A stretch of 5,467 nt of DNA from Clostridiales bacterium (GCA_021200075.1 JAJQGZ010000069.1:1-5467), one strand, 5' to 3'. Shown: positions 1 to 5,402, counted from the first letter of the stretch. Notes: a model not told the origin generated them from the sequence alone. A program made the numbers and translations.

Positions 1-23
1 AAAGTCAAATGAATTATTGAAGT

Positions 24-82
24 TATTTCAAAAAATTATTTCAAAAATATTTCAAAAAATATTCCAAATTAATAAAAAAAAA
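24..82. repeat. Degenerate AT-rich tandem repeat with phased A-tracts
   Basis: Four imperfect copies of a unit like TATTTCAAAAAAT begin near 24, 37, 48 and 60, and a nine-A run follows at about 74-82. The A-tracts recur every 11-13 bases, close to one helical turn. Such phasing usually bends DNA, and AT-rich tracts upstream of a promoter can aid RNA polymerase. The repeats end about 50 bases before the pgk -35 box, so a role as a curved upstream activating region is possible but inferred. They could equally be simple AT-rich intergenic sequence. Confidence 0.5.
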
Positions 83-132
83 ACGATTAGGCAGTTCATT
101 CTCCACAATCTTTATAAAACGGTAATATTTTC

Positions 133-161
133 TTGCAATAGCGGAAAAAATAATGTATAAT
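133..161 (+). promoter_or_regulatory. Sigma-A-type promoter for pgk operon
   Basis: A -35 box TTGCAA (133-138) and a perfect -10 box TATAAT (156-161) are separated by 17 bases, the ideal spacing for the vegetative sigma factor. Transcription would start near 168, giving a leader of about 50 nt before the pgk start. No operator-like dyad is obvious next to it. This is the only strong promoter seen ahead of the three glycolytic genes. Confidence 0.75.
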
Positions 162-217
162 ATATTAGAAAAATTATTGATACATAATTTTACCATAAAT
201 TAAAGAGAGGAAAAAAT

Positions 218-1417
218 ATGAACACATTGAATAAAAAGACGATTGAAGATATTGATGTCAAGGGCAAAAGAGTTCTTGTCCGCTGTGACTTCAATGTACC
301 GCTCAAGGACGGAGTTATCACAAACGACAAGAGGATAGTAGGCGCTTTGCCGACAATCAAATATCTTAAAGAAAATGGAGCAAAGATTATTCTCTGCTCT
401 CATCTCGGCAGACCCAAGGGAGAGTACAGGCCCGAATTCAGCCTTGCTCCGGTTGCGGCTAAGCTTTCCGAATATCTCGGAGAAGAAGTTAAGCTTGCCG
501 AGGACGCTGAGGTTGTAGGCGAAAATGCAAAGAAAATGGCAGCCGAGCTTAAAGACGGCGAGGTAATGCTGCTTGAAAATGTACGCTACCGCAAAGAGGA
601 AACGAAGAACGAGGAAAGCTTTTCTAAAGAGCTTGCGTCCCTTGCGGATATTTTTGTAAACGACGCTTTCGGCACAGCTCACAGAGCGCACTGCTCCACA
701 ACCGGAGTTGCATCATATCTGCCTGCTGTATGCGGTTATCTTATTCAAAAGGAAATTAAATTTATGGGCGGTGCCCTTGCCGACCCGAAGAGACCGCTTG
801 TTGCCATTCTCGGCGGAGCAAAGGTTTCGGACAAAATCGGAGTTATCTCCAACCTTATCGGCAAATGCGATACCATTATCATCGGCGGAGGTATGGCTTA
901 CACATTTATGAAATATCTCGGTCACAGCATAGGCACTTCCCTACTTGAAGCCGACTGGGTTGAAAAAGCCGGAGAAATGATGAAAATCGCAGAGGAAAAG
1001 GGCGTTAAATTTCTTATCCCCGTTGACAATAAAGTAGGCAAGGAATATGACGAAAATACCGAATTTACGGTAGTAAACAGTGATGAAATTCCCGACGGCT
1101 GGATGGGTCTTGACATCGGTCCGGAAACCGAGAAGCTCTTTACCGACGCAATTAAGGGCGCAGGCACCGTTATTTGGAACGGGCCTATGGGCGTTTCCGA
1201 ATGGGATAATTTTGCATCGGGCACAATTGCAGTTGCAAATGCCGTTGCCGAATCGGGCGCTGTATCCATAATCGGCGGCGGAGATTCCGTTGCCGCTGTT
1301 ACGAAGTTCGGCTTTGCCGACAAGATGAGCCACATCTCCACAGGCGGCGGTGCTTCTCTTGAATTCCTTGAGGGCAAGGATTTGCCGGGTATCTGTGCGC
1401 TTGCCGACAAGGACTGA
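218..1417 (+). CDS. pgk: Phosphoglycerate kinase
   Basis: A cytoplasmic glycolytic enzyme that transfers phosphate from 1,3-bisphosphoglycerate to ADP, giving ATP and 3-phosphoglycerate. The 399-residue length is normal for bacterial Pgk. The N-terminal substrate domain shows the signature RVLVRCDFNVPL (residues 18-29, with D24 and N26), R39, SHLGRPKG (61-68), LLENVRY (118-124) and NDAFGTAHRAH (148-158). The C-terminal nucleotide domain shows GGAKVSDKI (199-207, K202), NGPMGVSEW (321-329, E328), GGGDSV (353-358) and STGGGAS (374-380). All expected active-site motifs are present. The ATG is preceded by AGAGAGG at 204-210, 7 nt upstream. It is first in a likely pgk-tpiA-gpmI operon, and the next gene starts 52 nt downstream with no terminator between them. 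The frame is intact and the identification is secure. Confidence 0.98.
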   Translation: MNTLNKKTIEDIDVKGKRVLVRCDFNVPLKDGVITNDKRIVGALPTIKYLKENGAKIILCSHLGRPKGEYRPEFSLAPVAAKLSEYLGEEVKLAEDAEVVGENAKKMAAELKDGEVMLLENVRYRKEETKNEESFSKELASLADIFVNDAFGTAHRAHCSTTGVASYLPAVCGYLIQKEIKFMGGALADPKRPLVAILGGAKVSDKIGVISNLIGKCDTIIIGGGMAYTFMKYLGHSIGTSLLEADWVEKAGEMMKIAEEKGVKFLIPVDNKVGKEYDENTEFTVVNSDEIPDGWMGLDIGPETEKLFTDAIKGAGTVIWNGPMGVSEWDNFASGTIAVANAVAESGAVSIIGGGDSVAAVTKFGFADKMSHISTGGGASLEFLEGKDLPGICALADKD

Positions 1418-1469
1418 TATTTCCAAATATATAAAACCAATTTAATATAAGCAAAAAGAGGTAGACAAA

Positions 1470-2237
1470 ATGAACAAAGCTCTTCGTAAAGCCGTCATTG
1501 CCGGCAACTGGAAAATGAACAATACACCTGAGCAAACAACCGCTCTTATCAACGAGATGAAGCCGCTTGTTGCAGACGCTGACTGCGGCGTTGTAATCTG
1601 CGCACCGTTTGTTGACCTTCAATCGGCGCTTGATGCCGCAAAAGGCTCAAATATTAAAATCGGCGCAGAAAACTGCCACTGGGCGCAAAGCGGAGCATTC
1701 ACCGGCGAGGTATCTGCTCCTATGCTCAAGGCTATGGATGTTGAATATGTTATAATCGGTCACAGCGAGAGACGGCAGTATTTCGGCGAAACCGACGCTA
1801 CGGTAAACAAGAGAGTAAGAGCCGCTCTTGATAATGGACTTAAAGTTATTCTCTGTGTCGGCGAGGTTCTCGAGCAAAGAGAGCAGGGCGTTACCTTTGA
1901 AGTGGTAGGTATGCAAACGAAGATTGCTCTTGAGGGCGTCAGCAAGCAGGAGCTTGAAAATATCATCATCGCATACGAGCCTGTATGGGCAATCGGAACA
2001 GGCAAAACCGCTACGGCAGAGCAGGCGGACGAGGTGAACGGATATATCCGTCAGGTAATCGCCGAGCTTTACGGCAAGGAAACGGCGGACGTTTTTGTTG
2101 TTCAGTACGGCGGCTCGATGAATGCAAAGAATGCAGACAAGCTTCTTGCAAAAGAGAATGTTGACGGCGGACTTATCGGCGGCGCTTCGCTCAAAGCGGA
2201 GGATTTCTCAATCATCGTTAAGGCTGCAAGCAAATAA
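1470..2237 (+). CDS. tpiA: Triosephosphate isomerase
   Basis: A cytoplasmic TIM-barrel enzyme that interconverts dihydroxyacetone phosphate and glyceraldehyde 3-phosphate. At 255 residues it has the usual bacterial length. Catalytic elements are all visible: GNWKMN (12-17, with N13 and K15), the electrophilic histidine H98 in IIGHSERR, the catalytic base E170 in AYEPVWAIGTGKTA with the flexible phosphate-gripping loop at about 171-181, and the phosphate-binding segments YGGS (213-216) and GGLIGGASL (233-241). The ATG is preceded by GAGG at 1458-1461, 8 nt away. It lies 52 nt after pgk on the same strand and is most likely co-transcribed with it. A hairpin follows the gene before gpmI. Nothing is missing or unusual. 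Confidence 0.98.
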   Translation: MNKALRKAVIAGNWKMNNTPEQTTALINEMKPLVADADCGVVICAPFVDLQSALDAAKGSNIKIGAENCHWAQSGAFTGEVSAPMLKAMDVEYVIIGHSERRQYFGETDATVNKRVRAALDNGLKVILCVGEVLEQREQGVTFEVVGMQTKIALEGVSKQELENIIIAYEPVWAIGTGKTATAEQADEVNGYIRQVIAELYGKETADVFVVQYGGSMNAKNADKLLAKENVDGGLIGGASLKAEDFSIIVKAASK

Positions 2238-2248
2238 AATTTTACGGC

Positions 2249-2282
2249 GGGGTGGTCGGGGCTTTGGTCTTACCACCCTTTT
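2249..2282 (+). terminator. Terminator-like hairpin between tpiA and gpmI
   Basis: GGGTGGT (2250-2256) pairs perfectly with ACCACCC (2272-2278); an extra G-T pair at 2249/2279 extends it. The loop is 15 nt and a four-T run (2279-2282) follows. The T-run is short, so termination would be partial. It may act as an attenuator, processing site or 3'-end stabiliser within the operon. No second promoter is obvious between it and gpmI. Confidence 0.5.
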
Positions 2283-2303
2283 GTAATGCAAATATCTATT
2301 TTC

Positions 2304-2309
2304 GGAGGA
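2304..2309 (+). promoter_or_regulatory. Ribosome binding site that fixes the gpmI start
   Basis: GGAGGA lies 9 nt before the ATG at 2319. It decides between that start and an upstream in-frame ATG at 2286, which would place this site inside the coding region. The 2319 start also gives a protein beginning MKKPVVLCIMDGFG, as expected for the family. Confidence 0.85.
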
Positions 2310-2318
2310 ATACAGAAT

Positions 2319-3854
2319 ATGAAAAAACCTGTTGTGCTTTGCATAATGGACGGATTCGGCAAGAACGATTCCGATTACGGCAATGCCGTTACGGCTGCAA
2401 ACAAAGTAAACCTTGATAAAATTATGGAACAAAATCCGTATACCTACATCGGAGCTTCCGGTCTTAATGTAGGCTTGCCTGACGGTCAAATGGGCAATTC
2501 CGAGGTTGGGCATACCAATATCGGCGCCGGCAGAATTGTTTATCAGGAGCTTACAAGGATAACCAAGTCGATTGAGGACGGCGATTTTTACGAAAACGAA
2601 GCGATGAAAACCGCTGTTCAAAACGCGATAGACAACAATACCTCGCTTCACCTTATGGGGCTTATGAGCGACGGCGGAGTTCACTCCCACAATTCCCACA
2701 TTTGGGCGATAGTTAAGCTTGCTAAAAAAATGGGGTTTAAGAAGGTTTATCTTCACTGTATTATGGACGGACGAGATGTTCCGCTGACAAGCGGCAAGGA
2801 TTATGTTGCCGAGGCTGTTAAAAAGCTTGATGAAATCGGCGTGGGCAAGGTTGCCACGGTAGTGGGCAGATACTACGCAATGGACAGGGACAACAACTGG
2901 GACAGAGTTAAAAAAGCGTACGACGCACTCGTTTTCGGCAAAGGAATACAAACAGACAATCCCGTAAAGGCGATTGAAGAATCATATGAAAAAATTGACG
3001 CTGAGGGCAAGAATATCACCGATGAATTTATCGAGCCTACCGTATGCCTTGAAAACGAGGGCAGAATCGGCGCAAACGACAGCGTTGTATTCTTCAATTT
3101 CAGACCCGACAGAGCAAGGGAAATTACCAGAACCTTTGTTGACGATGATTTCAAGGGCTTTGAGCGTGACCGTTTCCCGGTGACATATGTATGTATGACG
3201 CAGTACGACGCCACTATGCCTAATGTGCTTGTAGCGTTCAAACCGCAGAGCCTTGAAAATACGCTCGGCGAATACCTGGCGAAGAACAATATGACCCAGC
3301 TCAGAATAGCTGAGACGGAAAAATATGCGCATGTAACATTCTTCTTCAACGGCGGCGTGGAAGCCGTAAACGAGGGCGAGGACAGGATTTTAATTCCCTC
3401 ACCAAAGGTTGCAACCTACGACTTAAAGCCGGAGATGAGCGCATACGAGGTTTCCGAAAAGCTAGACGAAGCCGTACTTTCCGGCAAATACGATGTAATA
3501 ATAGTGAACTTTGCAAACTGCGATATGGTTGGGCATACGGGAATATTCGAGGCGGCTGTCAAAGCGGTTGAAGCGGTTGACAAATGCGTAGGCTCGCTGT
3601 ATGAAGCGGTTAAAAAAATGGGTGGTAATCTCTTTATCACTGCAGACCACGGCAATGCCGACAAGATGAAAGAGGAGGACGGCTCGCCGTTTACTGCTCA
3701 CACCACAAACCCCGTTCCGTTCATTGTGGCAAACTGCGGCGAGGGAATCGAACTTCGTGACGGCGGACGACTTTGCGATATTGCGCCGACTATGCTTAAA
3801 ATGCTCAATCTCCCCCAACCCGAAGAAATGACGGGCGTGTCGCTAATTAAATAA
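2319..3854 (+). CDS. gpmI: 2,3-bisphosphoglycerate-independent phosphoglycerate mutase
   Basis: A cytoplasmic, metal-dependent (usually manganese) mutase of the alkaline phosphatase superfamily that converts 3-phosphoglycerate to 2-phosphoglycerate through a phosphoserine intermediate. From the 2319 start the protein has 511 residues, the typical length. The metal and catalytic residues line up with those of the Bacillus enzyme, shifted by one: D11 (MDGFG), the nucleophile S61 (QMGNSEVGH), D402 and H406 (NCDMVGHTG), D443 and H444 (TADHGNAD) and H461 (FTAHTTNPVPF). The substrate-binding part of the phosphotransferase domain is seen in HSHNSH (122-127), DGRD (150-153), GRYYAMDRD (183-191) and FNFRPDRARE (259-268). 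An in-frame ATG at 2286 would add 11 residues but precedes the ribosome binding site. It is the third gene of the operon, 81 nt after tpiA. No enolase gene follows within the window. Confidence 0.97.
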   Translation: MKKPVVLCIMDGFGKNDSDYGNAVTAANKVNLDKIMEQNPYTYIGASGLNVGLPDGQMGNSEVGHTNIGAGRIVYQELTRITKSIEDGDFYENEAMKTAVQNAIDNNTSLHLMGLMSDGGVHSHNSHIWAIVKLAKKMGFKKVYLHCIMDGRDVPLTSGKDYVAEAVKKLDEIGVGKVATVVGRYYAMDRDNNWDRVKKAYDALVFGKGIQTDNPVKAIEESYEKIDAEGKNITDEFIEPTVCLENEGRIGANDSVVFFNFRPDRAREITRTFVDDDFKGFERDRFPVTYVCMTQYDATMPNVLVAFKPQSLENTLGEYLAKNNMTQLRIAETEKYAHVTFFFNGGVEAVNEGEDRILIPSPKVATYDLKPEMSAYEVSEKLDEAVLSGKYDVIIVNFANCDMVGHTGIFEAAVKAVEAVDKCVGSLYEAVKKMGGNLFITADHGNADKMKEEDGSPFTAHTTNPVPFIVANCGEGIELRDGGRLCDIAPTMLKMLNLPQPEEMTGVSLIK

Positions 3855-3870
3855 TTACCAAACCGACTAA

Positions 3871-3935
3871 GCCTCCCCTGTGTAAGGGGAGGTGGGCAAT
3901 TGCGAGTTTTTCGAGCAATTGGTCGGAGGGGTTGA
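3871..3935. repeat. Left inverted-repeat arm of the palindromic element
   Basis: The outer 25 bases match the reversed right arm with three differences (element positions 2, 13 and 22). Two of these, at 3872 and 3892, are partners in the outer hairpin: the left arm has C-G where the right arm has G-C, so the pairing is kept. The middle hairpin sequences differ between the arms, while the inner GAGGGGTTG is identical. Confidence 0.75.
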
Positions 3936-3971
3936 TACTAATTGTTTTTTTGTATGCTCTTACAACAAATA

Positions 3972-4013
3972 AAAAAATCTTGATTTCCAATAGCAGCACA
4001 TATAAGATTTTTT
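3972..4013. terminator. AT-rich inverted repeat in the element core
   Basis: AAAAAATCTT (3972-3981) and AAGATTTTTT (4004-4013) form a perfect 10-bp inverted repeat around a 22-nt loop. The T-run is part of the stem and the stem is A-T rich, so it would be a weak terminator in either direction. It could contribute to ending the gpmI transcript, for which no better terminator is visible. Confidence 0.35.
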
Positions 4014-4017
4014 AACA

Positions 4018-4080
4018 CCAACCCCTCAGTCAACAACGGCGTAACCGCCGTGTTGCCAGCTCCCCTTGCACAGGGGAGCC
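4018..4080. repeat. Right inverted-repeat arm of the palindromic element
   Basis: This is the reverse-oriented partner of the left arm. It begins CCAACCCCTC and ends with a perfect 7-bp hairpin, GCTCCCC/GGGGAGC, around a TTGCACA loop. The internal hairpin here is CGGCG-TAAC-CGCCG, unlike the CAATTGC hairpin of the left arm. Confidence 0.75.
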
Positions 4081-4104
4081 ATATAGGTGAATATTATAAT
4101 TCGT

Positions 4105-4124
4105 TTTGTTCATGTATGAACAAA
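4105..4124. promoter_or_regulatory. Perfect 20-bp dyad, candidate operator
   Basis: TTTGTTCAT and ATGAACAAA form a perfect 9-bp inverted repeat around a GT centre. The dyad lies 27 bp upstream of the -35 box of the surface-protein promoter. The size and tight spacing suit a dimeric regulator. It is not the Gram-positive LexA pattern, which has GAAC before GTTC with four bases between. The regulator is unknown, and a chance AT-rich dyad cannot be excluded. Confidence 0.4.
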
Positions 4125-4151
4125 TTGTAAACTTTATCCACCTCCCCTCCC

Positions 4152-4181
4152 TTGTTATTTTTTTCACAGTTACAATATAAT
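4152..4181 (+). promoter_or_regulatory. Sigma-A-type promoter for the surface-protein unit
   Basis: TTGTTA (4152-4157) and a perfect TATAAT (4176-4181) are 18 bp apart. Transcription would begin near 4188, giving a leader of about 47 nt to the ATG at 4235. It lies just downstream of the palindromic element and so separates this unit from the glycolytic operon. The 380-nt gene-free stretch 3855-4234 otherwise holds only the palindromic element and the 4105-4124 dyad. Confidence 0.65.
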
Positions 4182-4220
4182 AGACATTGCATACAGGCAT
4201 TTGTCTGTAAATATTAATAA

Positions 4221-4226
4221 AGGGGA
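4221..4226 (+). promoter_or_regulatory. Ribosome binding site pointing to the ATG at 4235
   Basis: AGGGGA sits 8 nt before ATG 4235, ideal spacing. It is about 16 nt before ATG 4243, the first ATG in the frame that encodes the signal peptide, which is too far. The site therefore supports initiation in a frame that ends after 14 codons (stop 4277-4279) unless one base is gained in the A6 tract. Confidence 0.6.
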
Positions 4227-4242
4227 TTATTTTTATGAAAAA

Positions 4243-4827
4243 ATGCAAAAGCTCCTTGCTCTGCTCTTTGCGGTTGTAATGGTTATCGGTATAAGCCTGA
4301 TAAGTGCATTTGCAGCTACAGACCTTACCAAGGAAGTCAATGTTCTTAAAGACAGCAAATACTACAATGTAAGCCTTAATAACGGTGACAGCGGTGACTA
4401 CATTAATTTTGAATACACCGGTGTTACACAGGACGGCGTATGGTATGTTACTCCCGACACCGACCTTACGCTTGTTATGTCGGACGGCGACGGTTATTCA
4501 AGCGACAGCCTTTCAACCCACGGCTATAACCTCGGCTGGCATTACGGAACTACAACCTCATATTGTATTTCTACCGATACAGCCGCCACTATGACTTGCG
4601 GAGATTATTCGTTTACTGTTTTGGGTTTAGCTGACGCAACTTCTCAAAACTCGTTAACAGCTTCTTCGGGTAATTCAATGGCAACAACATTTACACTTGA
4701 AGACGGTCTTCCGGCAGGTACATACACATTTGATGTTACATATAAACTTCAAATGAAAAAAAGCCTACTATTGGTAGCTGGTCAACAAACTATGAACTTA
4801 CCACAACCGACACTATTACAATCATAG
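4243..4827 (+). CDS. N-terminal fragment: signal peptide and beta-rich region
   Basis: This is the longest intact piece of the broken exported protein, 194 codons from ATG 4243. A signal peptide is clear: a short basic start (K3), a hydrophobic core at residues 4-20 and an AFA-A cleavage site after residue 24. The mature part is rich in Thr, Ser, Asp, Gly and Tyr, has few lysines and has two cysteines about 10 residues apart (YCISTDTAATMTC), as in an extracellular beta domain. Up to about residue 170 it reads as a natural protein. After the A7 tract the tail (KSLLLVAGQQTMNLPQ...) looks like out-of-frame sequence and ends at TAG 4825-4827. An alternative TTG start at 4201 would add 14 residues but lacks a good ribosome binding site. 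If this fragment is translated as it stands, the product lacks the C-terminal domain. Confidence 0.55.
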   Translation: MQKLLALLFAVVMVIGISLISAFAATDLTKEVNVLKDSKYYNVSLNNGDSGDYINFEYTGVTQDGVWYVTPDTDLTLVMSDGDGYSSDSLSTHGYNLGWHYGTTTSYCISTDTAATMTCGDYSFTVLGLADATSQNSLTASSGNSMATTFTLEDGLPAGTYTFDVTYKLQMKKSLLLVAGQQTMNLPQPTLLQS

Positions 4828-4833
4828 CAACCG

Positions 4834-5238
4834 ATGTTGACGCTCTCGGAGGTTCACCCGGTAGGTCTTCGCTTCGGCTTCTCAACAGATATTGATGCCG
4901 ACACAATCGACGAGTACGGCTTCTATTATGTTTATGATGCTGTTGACACCGTAACAGCAGAAACCGCTAATGTTAAGCAAAAGGTTGCTATAAATCAGAT
5001 TACTCATAACGAGGACACTGATGACGAATACACAACATTCAATCTTGTATTCACAAATGTTCCGACTGCAAACTTTGACACGGACATCACCGCCTGCGCA
5101 TACATTGTTGTTGACGGCGTAACATATTATTCAGAGCCGATGACACGCAACTTTACACAGGTTGCAAACGCAGTTTTGGCTGACGAGTCGGTTGATGATG
5201 ATACAAAATCGGCAGTACAAGATATGCTTAACGCTTAA
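4834..5238 (+). CDS. C-terminal fragment: VGLRF-type surface domain
   Basis: An open frame of 134 codons, best read as the C-terminal part of the same broken gene and not as an independent gene. No ribosome binding site precedes ATG 4834, there is no signal peptide, and the first nine residues (MLTLSEVHP) are probably out-of-frame sequence. From VGLRFGF (residues 10-16) onward the protein is convincing: EYGFYYVYDAV, a TTFNLVFTNVP segment, ACAYIVVDGVTYYSEPMTRNF, and a short acidic helix at the C terminus (VLADESVDDDTKSAVQDML). The alternation of beta strands with the YIVVDGVTYYSE motif resembles a domain I recall at the C terminus of clostridial secreted proteins. No enzymatic motif is visible. 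It ends 17 nt before the next start codon. Confidence 0.5.
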   Translation: MLTLSEVHPVGLRFGFSTDIDADTIDEYGFYYVYDAVDTVTAETANVKQKVAINQITHNEDTDDEYTTFNLVFTNVPTANFDTDITACAYIVVDGVTYYSEPMTRNFTQVANAVLADESVDDDTKSAVQDMLNA

Positions 5239-5239
5239 T

Positions 5240-5246
5240 AAGGAGG
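5240..5246 (+). promoter_or_regulatory. Near-consensus ribosome binding site for the 40-codon ORF
   Basis: AAGGAGG lies 9 nt before ATG 5256. It is the closest match to the anti-Shine-Dalgarno sequence in the window, and it is the main reason for treating the short ORF as a real, well-translated gene. Confidence 0.8.
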
Positions 5247-5255
5247 CTGTAAATT

Positions 5256-5378
5256 ATGAAAGAAAAATATGCTTCTCCCTGCTGTGATGTAGAATACTTT
5301 GCTCGTGTTGATGTTCTCACTACAAGCACTGAAACCACAGTTCAAACCGACGATAACTTTGTTGAGTTCGGCGATTAA
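5256..5378 (+). CDS. Small acidic protein, 40 residues, unknown function
   Basis: A short gene with a near-consensus ribosome binding site, starting 17 nt after the surface-protein stop and followed at once by a strong terminator, so it is the last gene of that unit. The protein starts MKEKYASPCCDVEYF, continues RVDVLTTSTETT and ends DDNFVEFGD. It has a basic start, a Cys pair (residues 9-10), a Thr/Ser-rich middle and an acidic, aromatic tail. It has no signal peptide or membrane segment. The pattern Y-x-x-P-x-x-[DE]-x-x-x-F-x-x-x-D-V-[IL]-T-T-S resembles a group of short uncharacterised proteins I recall from Firmicutes; I could not verify this. The function is unknown. A modified-peptide precursor is conceivable because of the leader-like shape, but no modifying enzyme is in view. 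Confidence 0.75.
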   Translation: MKEKYASPCCDVEYFARVDVLTTSTETTVQTDDNFVEFGD

Positions 5379-5402
5379 TCAGCAGTTTTAATAAATGGTA
5401 TG

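Larger units (their letters stand above)
3871..4080. mobile_element. MITE-like palindromic intergenic element, non-coding
   Basis: About 210 bp with imperfect terminal inverted repeats of about 65 bp (3871-3935 against 4018-4080 reversed). Each arm contains two hairpins. The left arm has CCTCCCC/GGGGAGG (3872-3892) and CAATTGC/GCAATTG (3897-3921). The right arm has CGGCG/CGCCG (4037-4050) and GCTCCCC/GGGGAGC (4059-4079). The inner ends share the 9-mer GAGGGGTTG (3926-3934) and its complement CAACCCCTC (4019-4027). The core (3936-4017) is AT-rich and has no convincing ORF. From memory, similar GC-rich repeats are scattered between genes in gut Clostridia; I could not check this. A short TA-type target duplication is possible (TA at 3868-3869 and 4082-4083) but not proven. 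It encodes no transposase, so any movement would need one supplied in trans. It may also end gpmI transcription. Confidence 0.75.
4235..5238 (+). pseudogene. Frameshifted secreted surface-type protein
   Basis: One protein of about 334 residues is recovered by reading three frames in turn. ATG-AAA-AAA at 4235 joins the frame of MQKLLALLFAVV (4243 on) if one A is gained. That frame runs to the A7 tract at 4756-4762. Reading then continues one frame back as KKPTIGSWSTNYELTTTDTI and onward to about 4857. It returns to the first frame near the GG at 4860-4861, giving GSPVGLRFGFSTD, and ends at 5238. The product has a signal peptide cleaved near AFA-A, a polar beta-rich middle (TFTLEDGLPAGTYTFDVTYK) and a C-terminal domain with VGLRF and ACAYIVVDGVTYYSE. 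That domain resembles one I recall in clostridial surface proteins. No sorting motif, dockerin or membrane anchor is visible, so it is probably released or held non-covalently. Real decay, phase variation and indel errors in the sequence all remain possible. The function is unknown. Confidence 0.65.

Noticed and set aside
922..1440. Minus-strand open frames opposite pgk
   Set aside because: They mirror the conserved pgk coding strand and have no ribosome binding site or recognisable domain.
2208..2951. Long open frame of 247 codons on the minus strand
   Set aside because: It lies opposite gpmI, whose catalytic residues are all intact. It lacks a plausible start context and reads as low-information shadow sequence.
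3871..4080. CRISPR array or riboswitch
   Set aside because: The repeats are inverted, not direct and spaced. The hairpins lie after gpmI and before a separate promoter, so they are not in the leader of a gene.
4095..4100. TATAAT at 4095-4100 as another promoter
   Set aside because: The nearest TTGCAC is 23 bp upstream, within the element hairpin, and no suitable -35 box lies at 16-18 bp on either strand.
4201..4242. TTG at 4201 as the start of the exported protein
   Set aside because: It is in frame with the signal peptide but has only a poor ribosome binding site and would begin about 13 nt after the expected transcription start. The strong AGGGGA site would then lie inside the gene.
4030..4248. 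A 72-codon minus-strand frame overlapping the palindromic element
   Set aside because: It runs through the inverted-repeat hairpins and the surface-gene promoter, with no ribosome binding site, so it is a by-product of the repeat.
4753..4895. Programmed ribosomal frameshifting as in IS elements or dnaX
   Set aside because: The slippery run is in the wrong codon phase for simultaneous slippage, no stimulatory hairpin is seen after it, and the shifted frame needs a second opposite shift to reach the C-terminal domain.
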